Shown: positions 14,656 through 24,305 of the stretch, in pieces
Numbering within the stretch: the first letter of the stretch is position 1
Layout: the number at the start of each line of letters is the position of its first letter
From: a virus
DNA: 64,000 bases
Virus record (IMG/VR): IMGVR_UViG_3300028388_003330
Span: 1-64,000 of that record
Strand: one strand, 5' to 3'
Notes under the pieces: generated by a model
Told to the model about the DNA's origin: nothing
The model's input: the letters and a program-made list of their open reading frames with translations, nothing else
Database searches by the model: none
Made by a program: the position numbers and the translations under genes

Positions 14656-16043
14656 TCCCTCTTGAGAACTTTCGTAACAAATTTCATTTTGGCGAGGTCT
14701 TGCTTGACGTAGAGCATGAACCCGCTGGCCTGATTTCGCGAAGCGGCGAAGTACAACCTTGCCTCGTCCTTCATCGCTTCGTCTTCAGATTTGTTAATCG
14801 AAATAACCAAGTCGGCAATACGGATTTTATTGAAATCCTCGGCAACGTGTTCGGCCTTGGCGACGGACGCTTTGAACCCATCGCGGTTGGTCTGAGTTGC
14901 CGAAAGAATGGCGACGTTCTCCTGCTGTGCAATGGCCCTTACATCAACCCACACGCTTTTCGAATTCTCAATGGCGTCGTTCGTTCGATAGCTGGGGGCC
15001 ATAATGTCCAGATAATCGATTACGATAAGCTCAAACAACAGGCTCTTTGCCTTATAGTGTTCGATCAAGCGCCGCAAATCAGTCGGCGTCATGGTTCCAG
15101 ACGGGTACTCATGGATCTTGAACGCGCCAACCTTCTCCGTCTCCCTGATATGTTCCACAGCGGTTTTAACCGCATGAGGCGACACCTTCAGATCGTTCAT
15201 CGTAATGTCTGCGAGATTCGCATCCGCTCTGGTGGCCGCGATTTCCTTCGAAACCTCCAAGGTGACATAGAGAACGTTGTAACCAGCTAACGACGCGGAA
15301 AGTGCAGAATTTATTAAAGCGGTGGTTTTTCCAGTTTTGGCACCGCCCATATAAATACTGAGTTCTGACTTTCCCCACCCTCCGTGATAGAGGTTGTCAT
15401 CGATCTGAGGAATGCCGGTCGTTACCGAATCAATCTTGGAACCGGAGAGTGATTCCAGCCTTGTTGCCGTCCTGCTTTCGATCTCATCGTAGAAATCATA
15501 AGTTGGCGATTGCTGCGCACCAACCTGCATGGCTTCCTTAACCACCTTTTCGATGTTTTCGAAATCCTTTCTGCCAAGGTACTCGACAGATTTCAGAATT
15601 GCCTTTTCAAGAGCCTGATGCTGTGCAAAGGCCGCAACCTCATCGATAACGTAATCCCGATCTGAGATGTCCTCGACGCTAAGGCGCTTCCAAGCGGCGA
15701 GAATTTCGGGTTTTAAATCCTCTCTGATAACCTTCCTTTTGATACCCTCCTTCAGCAGTTTAAGTAAAATGGAATTCGCCGGAATACGGCGATACTTGTT
15801 GAAGTATTTCAACGTCAGCGAAACCAAGACGGCTTCACCTGAGTGTTCAAAATACTCAGGTTGAATCAAACCCTCTGAACGCTCATTGAAAACCGGGTCG
15901 CGAAGCACCAGCGCAGCGATCTTGGTTTGAAAGCTGGAGTCGAAATCATACCGCCGAGTTTTCTCGGTCTTGAGTTCCTCCTGTGCGCCCCCGGTGAAAG
16001 ACCTGCCAATATCTTCCGCAAGGGATTCTTCTGTCACGCCCAC
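14652..16043 (-). CDS. DnaB-like replicative helicase
   Basis: A 463-residue RecA-fold helicase. An N-terminal helical domain (residues about 25-160) precedes the motor, which has Walker A GGAKTGKTT near residue 230, ELIVIDYLDIM (Walker B) near 325 and an ILSATQTNRDG switch motif near 372, as in DnaB family hexamers. The start is a GTG that overlaps the TAG of the Hfq-like gene. Gene order helicase-primase with 4-base overlap implies co-translation. A loader has not been identified, although the unknown protein at 16306 is placed where one could be. Confidence 0.9.
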   Translation of the reverse strand: MGVTEESLAEDIGRSFTGGAQEELKTEKTRRYDFDSSFQTKIAALVLRDPVFNERSEGLIQPEYFEHSGEAVLVSLTLKYFNKYRRIPANSILLKLLKEGIKRKVIREDLKPEILAAWKRLSVEDISDRDYVIDEVAAFAQHQALEKAILKSVEYLGRKDFENIEKVVKEAMQVGAQQSPTYDFYDEIESRTATRLESLSGSKIDSVTTGIPQIDDNLYHGGWGKSELSIYMGGAKTGKTTALINSALSASLAGYNVLYVTLEVSKEIAATRADANLADITMNDLKVSPHAVKTAVEHIRETEKVGAFKIHEYPSGTMTPTDLRRLIEHYKAKSLLFELIVIDYLDIMAPSYRTNDAIENSKSVWVDVRAIAQQENVAILSATQTNRDGFKASVAKAEHVAEDFNKIRIADLVISINKSEDEAMKDEARLYFAASRNQASGFMLYVKQDLAKMKFVTKVLKRE

Positions 16044-16297
16044 TATTCAACCTCCAACGATTTGATAGCGTGTTTGAACACCAATACCTTTCGGTCGTCA
16101 TCATCCTTCTTGTATTTGAGGGTGACCGTGTATTTGTCGAACTCAATCAAGATGACTTGGTAGTAAACAAAACCTTCGATTGTCTGCACCACAAGGCTTT
16201 TGCCCAAGCACTCACGCAAGAAATTTTCATGATTCCTTACACCAGAAGCGGCCTTCGGTCGGTTCTTCAACCTAATGGTTTCTCGCTTTTTTTCCAC
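16043..16297 (-). CDS. Hfq-like Sm-fold protein
   Basis: An 84-residue protein whose C-terminal 60 residues match the Hfq/Sm pattern: NFLRECLGKSLVVQTIEGF (Sm1 helix and first strands), VILIEFDKYTVTLKYK (compare the Hfq IESFDQFVILLKN strand) and VFKHAIKSLEVE (compare the YKHAI Sm2 motif). Hfq proteins are hexameric rings that bind RNA and pair small RNAs with messages. The start is a GTG after GTAGGAGGTATT. It lies first in the helicase-primase overlap group, so it may act in phage RNA control or as a nucleic-acid-binding ring. The family match is by eye. Confidence 0.65.
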   Translation of the reverse strand: MEKKRETIRLKNRPKAASGVRNHENFLRECLGKSLVVQTIEGFVYYQVILIEFDKYTVTLKYKKDDDDRKVLVFKHAIKSLEVE

Positions 16298-16305
16298 AAT
16301 ACCTC

Positions 16306-17046
16306 CTACGGTTTGCTAAGTGACTTGGCTGTGTTAACCAAGTCTTGACCAAAGAATTTAATTGCCAGTGGCTCCAGAAGAACCCGAGCCTCATACAGAA
16401 CATGGCAAAGCACATAGCGCTTCTCTCGCCGCTTCGATATCACGGACAACAGATAGCGCTGAAAACCCTTCTGCTCGGGTCGACCTTGGTAGTTTTCAGC
16501 CAGATAGAAGGGGTCGTTCGGAAGCACCAAGTCATACGTCAGACGTTCAGCCCAAGCCGTAATGACAGGCTCCCTCACCTTCTCGGAATACATCTGCGAA
16601 GGTCTTGGGCATCTGGCCCAGCAGGTTTCTTCCGCGAATCGAATAATGGTTTTGCAGTAAAAGTCGTAAGGGACGCCAAGCTCGTCTGCAGATTGACGCC
16701 CTTTCCAGTAGGCGGTGTAGTCGCGAGACTTGCCCTCAAAAATATTCTCCGTGTAACCCTTAACGGGTTTCATGTACTGGGAACGTTCAAGGTCAAGTCG
16801 AATTCTGTGGAAAAGCTGGTACGCCAGCAGATATTCATGGGCGTACAGTAGGGTGGCCTTGGTTGGATGAAGCCTGCGATAGTCAAACCACTTGGTTTGG
16901 AACAGCGGAGCTTCTTTCCCGAGGAAATGACGCCGCTCAATGTTCTGCAGGGCAAGAATCTCACACTCTTCTTGGGTTAATTGATCCCCGAAGAAGGGTC
17001 CAGTAACAGACCGTGAGTCGTCCAGCGTTGGCAAAAACGCGGGCAT
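16306..17046 (-). CDS. Unknown replication-block protein
   Basis: A 246-residue, soluble, aromatic- and arginine-rich protein without a motif I recognise. The ATG at 17046 follows AGGAGAGGAAGACGGAA. Three cysteines cluster around residues 132-147 (FYCKTIIRF, TCWARCPRP) and the C terminus is helical. It is the first gene after an operator-bearing promoter (17081-17109) and is followed at once by the Hfq-like, helicase and primase genes, so a role in replication initiation or helicase loading is plausible but unproven. Confidence 0.7.
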   Translation of the reverse strand: MPAFLPTLDDSRSVTGPFFGDQLTQEECEILALQNIERRHFLGKEAPLFQTKWFDYRRLHPTKATLLYAHEYLLAYQLFHRIRLDLERSQYMKPVKGYTENIFEGKSRDYTAYWKGRQSADELGVPYDFYCKTIIRFAEETCWARCPRPSQMYSEKVREPVITAWAERLTYDLVLPNDPFYLAENYQGRPEQKGFQRYLLSVISKRREKRYVLCHVLYEARVLLEPLAIKFFGQDLVNTAKSLSKP

Positions 17047-17080
17047 TTCCGTCTTCCTCTCCTGTGTCTATACCAGTAAG

Positions 17081-17109
17081 AGTATTCAGTAAGTGCTTAG
17101 TTATTTCAA
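17081..17109 (-). promoter_or_regulatory. Sigma70-like promoter with operator-like spacer for the helicase-primase block
   Basis: On the minus strand TTGAAA and AATACT are separated by 17 bases. The operator-like repeat (plus-strand TTCAGT-N8-AGTTAT, 17085-17104) fills the spacer. It stands 35 bases before the first gene of the replication block. Confidence 0.5.
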
Positions 17110-17146
17110 GAGAGCAGCACTTATGCCCGTGTTTCTGCCGTCTGGA

Positions 17147-17902
17147 TCAGTCTCGGTAAGCTAGGAGAATTTCGCGGGCAAGCCCAGAACGGACCACGTC
17201 ATCGACATGAAACTCGACCACGGAGACGTAACCGGAGTTTCTGAGCCTGCAGACAGCGTCCTCAAGGCCAGACCTTCCTTCGATGTCGCGCTGCGAAGGG
17301 TCGCCATTGACCACCACCTTGGCATTCTTACCGATGCGAGTGAGAAACATTTTCATCTGCATCGGAGTGCTGTTCTGCGCCTCGTCCAAAATAACCCAAG
17401 AATTATCGAAGGTTCTGCCTCGCATGTAAGCCAAAGGAACGCATTCGATTTTCTTGTTCTTAAGCATGTACTCTATGGTGCCGGGATTCATTCGTTCATT
17501 AAGAACATCACGGAACGGTGCGATATAAGGCTCAAACTTTTCATCAATATCACCGGGAAGGAACCCTAGCGAATCACCAGTTTCAACTGTTGGACGAGTA
17601 AGAATGATGCGGTCAACTTCTTTACTCAGCAAAGCGTCTGCGGCCATTGCGGCGCAGACATATGTTTTCCCTGTTCCTGCTGGACCCAAGCCAAACGTCA
17701 GTTTGCTATTTTGAATGGCAATAATGTAATGCCCTTGAGCTTCAGTTTGTGCTTCTAACGGTTTAACTCTAGACGGTATATTTTCCATCCCCGATACGCT
17801 AGCTAGCCTTAGTCTGTTACTGTTCAAGCGATCCCTTTTCTCTAGTTTACGAAGTCGTCGGCGTTCGGCTTTTGTCAGGTAACTACTATTTGCTGAAGGC
17901 AT
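17147..17902 (-). CDS. phoH: PhoH-like ATPase
   Basis: A 251-residue PhoH family P-loop ATPase. Seen: Walker A GLGPAGTGKTYV near residue 92, TRPTVETGDSLGFLPGD (PhoH signature), YMRGRTFDNSWVILDEAQN (Walker B and family motif) and NGDPSQRD. PhoH proteins are common in marine and other tailed phages; a role in RNA metabolism or phosphate response has been proposed but is unsettled. The basic N-terminal 35 residues could bind nucleic acid. The ATG follows CCAGGGGAAATAT. It closes the early block just after the structural genes. Confidence 0.93.
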   Translation of the reverse strand: MPSANSSYLTKAERRRLRKLEKRDRLNSNRLRLASVSGMENIPSRVKPLEAQTEAQGHYIIAIQNSKLTFGLGPAGTGKTYVCAAMAADALLSKEVDRIILTRPTVETGDSLGFLPGDIDEKFEPYIAPFRDVLNERMNPGTIEYMLKNKKIECVPLAYMRGRTFDNSWVILDEAQNSTPMQMKMFLTRIGKNAKVVVNGDPSQRDIEGRSGLEDAVCRLRNSGYVSVVEFHVDDVVRSGLAREILLAYRD

Positions 17903-17943
17903 ATATTTCCCCTGGTGGAAGAAACAATTAGCCCCTCTACTGT

Positions 17944-18240
17944 TTAACCAAGAGCTTGCTTTACGTTAACCGTAATCGTTGTACCTCTCAGTTTTTTCAC
18001 CACGCCTTCGAGTGTCACTACCTGTAACTCATGCTCACCGACGATGGAGAAATCGCCCTGCTCTACAGCGTATGAAACAATCCCTTTTGCTGGATCGGTA
18101 ATGCTGACCGCAGAATCTTTTGTAACAATTTCCCGGTTGGGCTTTTTAATAATAACCTGCGCATCCGTAGCGCTGGTAAGATCAACATCGGTTTCGAAGT
18201 TGATAAGAACGCCGTAAGTGTCGGTGTAAATATCAATCAT
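17944..18240 (-). CDS. Small Ig-like virion or baseplate protein, paralogue of 32588
   Basis: A 98-residue protein. The ATG at 18240 lies six bases after GGAG and overlaps the stop of the repeat protein. It is similar end to end to the protein at 32588-32890: both begin DTYGV/DTFGV, share DLTSATDAQV/DLTEATSASV and end TVNVKQALG/TFNVKQALQ. Predicted strands and length fit an Ig-like or BppU N-terminal fold as found in phage tail and baseplate proteins. Two diverged copies flank the fibre and lysis region, indicating duplication. Confidence 0.7.
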   Translation of the reverse strand: MIDIYTDTYGVLINFETDVDLTSATDAQVIIKKPNREIVTKDSAVSITDPAKGIVSYAVEQGDFSIVGEHELQVVTLEGVVKKLRGTTITVNVKQALG

Positions 18241-21200
18241 TTGTGTCTCCAATACCTTTGGCGCTTCAACTTCAGGTTGATCTGATCTTTGAGGTCTATT
18301 TTAACTTGAGCGTGAATCGGCCACCAAGTTGAAGTTGCCCAAATACCCTTAATTACTTGACCTTCAGCATCAAAATTCGAATCTGCGGTAATTGACGCCG
18401 TCGCATTGGAAAGCTTGTAACGGTTTGCTGTAAGACTACCATCCGCTTCTATCAATGCGGTGCTGGGCTTGATCTTATACCGCTCAACGGTTAAGCCGCC
18501 TTCTGCATTGATGTATAGGGTAATAAGCCCTTTCGCTACGCTCGAAACCGAGCTTTCACCCTCAGAAGATGCTTGCCTTACATAAATCTTATAGTGCGTG
18601 CTACTTTGAGAACCTTCACCATTAAAGATGATGGTGCTAACACCATGAATCTTGGTGAATTCACTACTAACAACCGCACTGGCTGTAATCGAAGCAAGCG
18701 CCTGCTTAAGCTTGTAAACCTGCGAATTGAAACTCGCCGTACTGGTAATCGACGCCGTTTTCGGCTTGATTTTGTACCTTATAGAGCTGACAGATGCGCT
18801 TGCCGAAGAGCTTGAATCGCGAACGCGAATCACCGTCCGCGTTGTAGAAACCCCGCCCTGCGCAAGAATGTTGACCGTTCCAGAGCTGGAAATTTCAGTA
18901 TAAGAACTGTCAACCGACGCTTGTGCAGCGATGCTGACCGTTCTGGTAATGAACTTCTCGTAACTGGAATCAACCGTTGCGCTTGCAGCGATAGCCGCTG
19001 TGCGTACTCGAAAGATATTCGGAGTGGTTGCAACAACGCCTGTACCAGCAATGCCGGAGGCCGCAGGCTTGATGACAAAGCGATTTGCAGAAACCGCACC
19101 GGCCGCAGCAAAGCTCGCTGTTCCTTCTCCGGACTTGTTTGCAGCGGCAGTAACGCTAGAAGACGCTGTAACGCTCGCTGAGCGCACCTTGATAACGTGC
19201 GTACTCGCGTCGTTAGTGCTAACAGAAGCGCTGGCAGAAACGCTTACAGAGCGTCCCTTAACAACGAAGCGGGCTGCAGTAACGCTGGCTGTAGCGGCGA
19301 AGGAAATCTGCCCAGCAAGCGGAATAACTTCACCCGAGATACTGACTGTATCCGGGCCGTCTTCAGCGGCAAGATCGCCTTGAACCAGTACCGATCCATC
19401 GACACTGGCAGAGTCTTGACCCGACTCCCTGACGTTGATGGAACCAAGTATTCCATTTCCACCGTTCAGGGCTACTAAGTCTGAACCAACCTCTTGGACA
19501 GCAAGGTCACCCTGTATAAGAACAGAGCCGTCAACACTGACCGTGTCAGAGGTCGCTTCTTGGGCGGCAATGTCGCCCTGAACCAGTACCACTCCATCGA
19601 TTGTCGCCGTATCAGAGCCAACCTCTTGAGCGACCAAATCACCGGAGACAATCAAAGAGGCGTCGATTGTCGCTGTATCGGAGCCAACCTCTTGGGCAGC
19701 GAGGTCACCCTGAATCAGTACCGACGCATCGACAGAGACAGAGTCCGCACCGGCCTCTTGGGCAGCAAGATCGCCTTGGATAATTGACGCTGCCGAAATG
19801 GTAACGTCGTCAGATCCAACCTCTTGGACAGCAAGGTCACCCTGAACCAGTACCGATCCATCCAAGGAAACAGTGTCGGAACCCGTCTCTTGGGCGGCAA
19901 GACTACCGGCTATCAGTACATCGCCATCAAACGATACGGTATCAGATCCGGTTTCCTGTACAGCTAGATCGCCTTGAACAACAGCGATGACGTTACCGCT
20001 AAGCGATACAACGTCAGAGCCAACTTCTTGGGCGGCAAGATCGCCGCTGACGAGCACGTCACCATCAATAGAAACGGTGTCAGCGCCAACCTCTTGAGCA
20101 GAGAGATCACCCTGAACGATGAGAGAGGCATCGATTGCTGCAGTGTCAGCACCAGACTCTTGAACGGAGAGGTCGCCAGAGACAATCAGAGAGACGTCAA
20201 TCGATACACTGTCAGCACCAGACTCTTGTGCGGTCAGAGTGCCTGTAATTGCGCCTGAAGTTGTTGTGAATTCAGCGGTTTCGACGCTATTGGTATAAGC
20301 GCCATCGGTGTTCTGCCAAACAAACGCTGCCTTATAGCTAGTGTCCGCTTGAAGCGCGTTGGCATCAAACGCAACCGCGTCTGTAAAGGTCGCCTGTTGG
20401 CTATCACTGAACGCTGCAGCGCTGCCATTAACATCCAAACCAGCAACGATTTGATCGTCAGACGGCTTTGCTAAGGCGCTGTCATAGACAACCACATACA
20501 GAATGCCGGGTACTGCCGTACTAAAGTGCGCAGTATCGGAGCCGGTTTCCTGAACCGCCAGATCACCCGATATTTCAACGCTTCCTGTAAGGCTTGCAAC
20601 GTCCGCAGTTGCCTCTTGGGCGGAAACATCACCTTGTATAAGAACATCACCAGCAAGCGATGCGATGTCCTGCGCCGATTCCTGTACAGAAATCGAACCC
20701 GAAATAATGACATCGCCTGTAATAGCGATGGTGTCACTGCCGGATTCCTGTATTGAAATCGTTCCGCCAGCATATGTTCTGAAAGCGACGGTTTCAGAAA
20801 CACTGGAATCATTGCTTCCGTCAGACCAGACGGCAGCGGCTTTGTATTCGACGCCCTGTGTTAGAGCGGAAGGGTCAAAACTGTAGGTGTTATCGACATC
20901 CGCCGTTTTATCAAATGCGTAAACAGCAGCGCCATCTAATGCATCTGTCCCCGCTTTAATTTGTGCAGCAGTTGGCGTTGCTTTCTCACTGGTATAAACA
21001 ACGCAATAAATTCGATTGGTGGAGGGTTGTTCAACGGAACCGGTAATGTTGCAGGAATCAGAACCCGATTCTTGTGCAGCCAAATCCCCTTGAACGAATA
21101 CATCGCCGTCAAATGCAGCGGAATCTGCGCCGGTCTCTTGTACAGAGAGGTTGCCAGTAATATCTCCATCAGAAACGCTTCCACTAAACGAAAGCGAATC

Positions 21201-22037
21201 TGAACCTGTTTCTTGAGCGCCTAAATCTCCTGTTACCAGTACATCGCCGCTAAAAGATAAGGAGTCTGAACTAGCCTCTTGCGCTGATAAACCACCGCTT
21301 ACTAGCACATCACCATCGAAAGAGACGGAATCTGAACCTGTTTCTTGGACAGAAACATCGCCAGATATAAGTACATCACCATCGAAAGCCGCTGTATCTG
21401 CACCGCTTTCCTGCGCTGACAAGCTACCGGTAATAGGCGCATCAGTGACGGCACCATCGATTGAAACACTGTCAGAACCCGTTTCCTGTGCTGACAGATC
21501 TCCGGTGATTGTTGCAGCACCCGCCGTATAGACGCCAGTAACTTCAGCAGCCGTAATGCGTTTTTCGAGAGTGTCGCCGCCTTTGACCTTAGTGACGACC
21601 ATCGTAATATTGACGATGGCACCATCCCAATCAGCTTTGGTCGCGCTGGTATCAACGCCAGTGAGCGTTATCGCCCCAGAGTTTGTTGGCGTGGTCGTCG
21701 TGATATTAGTGGCAATGGAAACAGCATTGGTTAGCGGCGTCGTACGATCAGATTTAAAAATCTGAACCGTAATGCTGTCCCAGGTGTTTACCTGCGTGCC
21801 AGTTTGCCAGTGATAGCGCAGGTTGATTGACACCGAATCCATGGTGCCAAAATCGGCAGGCGTATCACCCAGCGCGAAGAAGCCAGATATCGCATTGTTG
21901 GCGTTATCAGTAGTATAGAAGTAGGTTGAATCGTTACTGGATGCAATAGCCTCCAGTACCGGCTCGGTACCCGTGATGGAGCACGCGGTCGAATTGACCG
22001 TGTCAAATGTACCCAGTAATAAAGTAAGATCAGCCAC
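18237..22037 (-). CDS. Large repeat-containing tail fibre/adhesin
   Basis: A 1266-residue extended surface protein. Residues about 178-900 hold about 25 copies of a roughly 22-residue unit of the form GDL-[A/S]-[A/V]-QE-x-G-[S/A]-D-x-V-S-[I/F]-x-G, interrupted by two Fn3-like inserts near residues 335-410 and 520-600. Residues about 900-1240 carry a second, different repeat (K-x-A-S-I-x-A-S-A-S-V type). The repeats predict a long beta-structured shaft. The unit resembles those in other phage tail proteins. A GTG start overlaps the preceding stop. No enzymatic domain is evident. Repeat number may vary between relatives. Confidence 0.85.
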   Translation of the reverse strand: MADLTLLLGTFDTVNSTACSITGTEPVLEAIASSNDSTYFYTTDNANNAISGFFALGDTPADFGTMDSVSINLRYHWQTGTQVNTWDSITVQIFKSDRTTPLTNAVSIATNITTTTPTNSGAITLTGVDTSATKADWDGAIVNITMVVTKVKGGDTLEKRITAAEVTGVYTAGAATITGDLSAQETGSDSVSIDGAVTDAPITGSLSAQESGADTAAFDGDVLISGDVSVQETGSDSVSFDGDVLVSGGLSAQEASSDSLSFSGDVLVTGDLGAQETGSDSLSFSGSVSDGDITGNLSVQETGADSAAFDGDVFVQGDLAAQESGSDSCNITGSVEQPSTNRIYCVVYTSEKATPTAAQIKAGTDALDGAAVYAFDKTADVDNTYSFDPSALTQGVEYKAAAVWSDGSNDSSVSETVAFRTYAGGTISIQESGSDTIAITGDVIISGSISVQESAQDIASLAGDVLIQGDVSAQEATADVASLTGSVEISGDLAVQETGSDTAHFSTAVPGILYVVVYDSALAKPSDDQIVAGLDVNGSAAAFSDSQQATFTDAVAFDANALQADTSYKAAFVWQNTDGAYTNSVETAEFTTTSGAITGTLTAQESGADSVSIDVSLIVSGDLSVQESGADTAAIDASLIVQGDLSAQEVGADTVSIDGDVLVSGDLAAQEVGSDVVSLSGNVIAVVQGDLAVQETGSDTVSFDGDVLIAGSLAAQETGSDTVSLDGSVLVQGDLAVQEVGSDDVTISAASIIQGDLAAQEAGADSVSVDASVLIQGDLAAQEVGSDTATIDASLIVSGDLVAQEVGSDTATIDGVVLVQGDIAAQEATSDTVSVDGSVLIQGDLAVQEVGSDLVALNGGNGILGSINVRESGQDSASVDGSVLVQGDLAAEDGPDTVSISGEVIPLAGQISFAATASVTAARFVVKGRSVSVSASASVSTNDASTHVIKVRSASVTASSSVTAAANKSGEGTASFAAAGAVSANRFVIKPAASGIAGTGVVATTPNIFRVRTAAIAASATVDSSYEKFITRTVSIAAQASVDSSYTEISSSGTVNILAQGGVSTTRTVIRVRDSSSSASASVSSIRYKIKPKTASITSTASFNSQVYKLKQALASITASAVVSSEFTKIHGVSTIIFNGEGSQSSTHYKIYVRQASSEGESSVSSVAKGLITLYINAEGGLTVERYKIKPSTALIEADGSLTANRYKLSNATASITADSNFDAEGQVIKGIWATSTWWPIHAQVKIDLKDQINLKLKRQRYWRHK

Positions 22038-22290
22038 CGCTTACCCCACAGGTTGCACAGGTCATGCCAGCCGGAGGCCAATCCCCGCAGTTATTAACAA
22101 AACTAGGCATCAAAGGCTTGACGTTAGTTATGTAACGCGGGTCAGTATATACCGCTTTCCATGTGCCGTTCTCACGAAATAAACCGCAAGCCCAACGTCG
22201 ATTGGGTACGGTATTTTCTTCTAGGTATTGACAAACACCTCCACCGATATAGCAGCAGTGATCATCCGAATTGCCGGTGCAGATACTCAT
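22030..22290 (-). CDS. Cysteine-rich small phage protein
   Basis: An 86-residue protein with nine cysteines, including CTGN, DHCCYIGGGVC, RRWACGLF, NNCGDWP and MTCATC. The ATG at 22290 overlaps the stop of the beta-helix protein (TGATG), and its own stop overlaps the repeat-protein GTG. Proteins of this type are common near phage structural genes but their role is not known; the Cys pairs could bind zinc or an iron-sulfur cluster. The longer TTG-started frame is less likely. Confidence 0.75.
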   Translation of the reverse strand: MSICTGNSDDHCCYIGGGVCQYLEENTVPNRRWACGLFRENGTWKAVYTDPRYITNVKPLMPSFVNNCGDWPPAGMTCATCGVSGG

Positions 22291-24305
22291 CAGAATGTCA
22301 CATCCCAACTAAGTGTTGCACTTGTTAATCCAGCAATTGTAACCGTTGGATTGTCTACTGTTGGCGTAGTGCTGACGTAGTAATCGAAACCGATGTCCCA
22401 CGCGCCAGCAGCGGGCCATTCGTCGCCGTCGATGTCTGCGGTGAAGCTACTGTAGAGGTTAGCGCCCGCACCGATCAGCGACGATCCCGCTGCTAGGTGA
22501 TAGTCATCGTTCGCAGCGTCGGCAAAGTCAGTGCTGACGATGTTGGTCGTCAGGGGGTTGGTGCCGGGAGGCGTGTAAGTGCTGGCAACATCTGACGCAT
22601 TATTGCTGCTGTTTGACGTGTCTATTGCGCCTTCTGTGTCGTACCCAACAGTTGCCCCATAGGCGACACAGTTTTTCAGAACGATAGGGCCAGTCGTTAA
22701 ACACTCTAAAGCCGTAGTGTTTCCACCAGACACGAAAACACAGTTGTAATAATCCTGGTTTGTAAAATTTCTAACATAAACAGCCGGCGAATCCGACGCT
22801 TTATTTATAAACGCACAGTTTTTCGCAACGAAATAATCGCCAGTTGAAGCGGTATTAAAATTAAGCGCAGTGTTGATGCGCGATGAACTATCGTTTGCCA
22901 CTCTACAAAACACGGCATCAAACGAAACATAGTTTGCCTCAACATAAATACTGCTGTTTGCCGAGGAGGTTGCGCCGATCTCTCCGCAAAAGCCCTCAAC
23001 GACTGTATAATTTTGGGACACTTTCAACGGGTATCCATAGTTCTGATCGGTATAAACGTAAAACCCAGTAGCGGGTGTGCCATTGTGACGCTCTGCGCTT
23101 GGCACATACACCTTCACATAACGCTCGGAGTCCGTAGTCCATCCAGCTATAGTGGGGACATCGTTCAACCCACTCGGCCAGTCGTCGTAACACTCGGCGA
23201 CTGCAATCTCGTCGGCAGCGACGAGGTCCACCTGTTCTCCAGACTCCCATGCTGACAGCGTCGTGTAGTCGCCACTGGACGAACGGATAGTCTTGGTAAC
23301 GGCGATAGTCCCCCTGTGGGCACCTATGGGCCAGTGCTCTACACCATCACTGTCAGCGATAGGAACGCCTGTGATGTCGTAAATGGTAGTGCCATCACCG
23401 AGGTCACCCCCGGCTTCAAATAGCTGACTGGTTGTTGGATCAAGTGGTAGGCGGTAATCGTCGTTCGCAGCGTCTCGGAAGTCAGCGGACGTGACGTTGG
23501 TCGTCAGGGGGTTGGTGCCGGGAGGCGTTACCGTTGCGCCGTCGCTAGCGGCGTTATTAAAAGTACCCGCAGTGTATATCGCGCTCGCGCCATAAGAAAA
23601 AGAGGTTCCGCAGTTATACGCCACACAGTTCGCCCACGACACTCCCTGGTTGATGTCGTTAGAACCAGTGGAAGCCATGTAAAAACCTATGTCTGTGCAA
23701 TCGACCGCGACACAGTTCTGTGCGATGTAGCCATAATAATTGGCGCGGGTCATAAACCCACGATAACCCATCCCGATGCAGTTTATGTAAATAGAACGCC
23801 TGTTTCTAAAGGCCGCGTAGGGTGTGCCGCCGTTAGAAGTGCCGTACCCAACGCAAGCAAAAGCGGTAAAATTATAAGTGCTGCTGTCGCAGTAAAAAGC
23901 GTCGCCATTTGCTGCTGTTTGCCACGCCTCGACGTACTCGATTAAAGTGTCGTTCCCAGTAACAACTTCAACTACCTCGCCGTAGTTGTCTGAGTAATAC
24001 ATCCAAAACCCAGCTTTCGAGACGCCGTTATGCCGATGTCCTTCTGCGACCGTTACTTTCACATACCGCGTCGCATCCGTTGTCCACCCGTCGATTGTTA
24101 GTTTGTCGTTCAACCCACTCGGCCAGTCGTCATAGCACTCGGCTACGGCCATCTCATCAGCGGTAACAAGGTCTTTCTGCTCGCCTGCCTCCCATGCCGA
24201 GAGGGTGGTGTAATATCCATCGACGCCATACAGCGCCTCCATAGCGGACTGATTTGCCGTCCATGCGGCTGCGGTACGGATGGCATGTTTAACCTCGGTT
24301 GCCAT
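22290..24305 (-). CDS. Right-handed beta-helix tail protein with internal duplication
   Basis: A 671-residue protein with two tandem halves. Each begins with a YTTLSAWE-x-GEQ-x-DLV segment, then AVAECYDDWPSGLND and GWTTD-x-x-RYVKV, followed by Asn/Cys/Ser-rich beta-helix turns (NCVAYNC, NCAFIN) and a PPGTNPLTTN module. The shape is that of a parallel beta-helix spike or fibre domain that may bind or cleave surface polysaccharide. No catalytic residues can be assigned. The C-terminal segment (TSATLSWDVTF) recurs in the next genes. Start and stop overlap the neighbours. Confidence 0.82.
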   Translation of the reverse strand: MATEVKHAIRTAAAWTANQSAMEALYGVDGYYTTLSAWEAGEQKDLVTADEMAVAECYDDWPSGLNDKLTIDGWTTDATRYVKVTVAEGHRHNGVSKAGFWMYYSDNYGEVVEVVTGNDTLIEYVEAWQTAANGDAFYCDSSTYNFTAFACVGYGTSNGGTPYAAFRNRRSIYINCIGMGYRGFMTRANYYGYIAQNCVAVDCTDIGFYMASTGSNDINQGVSWANCVAYNCGTSFSYGASAIYTAGTFNNAASDGATVTPPGTNPLTTNVTSADFRDAANDDYRLPLDPTTSQLFEAGGDLGDGTTIYDITGVPIADSDGVEHWPIGAHRGTIAVTKTIRSSSGDYTTLSAWESGEQVDLVAADEIAVAECYDDWPSGLNDVPTIAGWTTDSERYVKVYVPSAERHNGTPATGFYVYTDQNYGYPLKVSQNYTVVEGFCGEIGATSSANSSIYVEANYVSFDAVFCRVANDSSSRINTALNFNTASTGDYFVAKNCAFINKASDSPAVYVRNFTNQDYYNCVFVSGGNTTALECLTTGPIVLKNCVAYGATVGYDTEGAIDTSNSSNNASDVASTYTPPGTNPLTTNIVSTDFADAANDDYHLAAGSSLIGAGANLYSSFTADIDGDEWPAAGAWDIGFDYYVSTTPTVDNPTVTIAGLTSATLSWDVTF

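Noticed and set aside
18774-21510. Regular repeats resembling a CRISPR or satellite array
   Set aside because: The periodic unit is about 66 bases, stays in one reading frame and encodes conserved QE-G-D residues with silent variation; there are no identical repeats with unique spacers.
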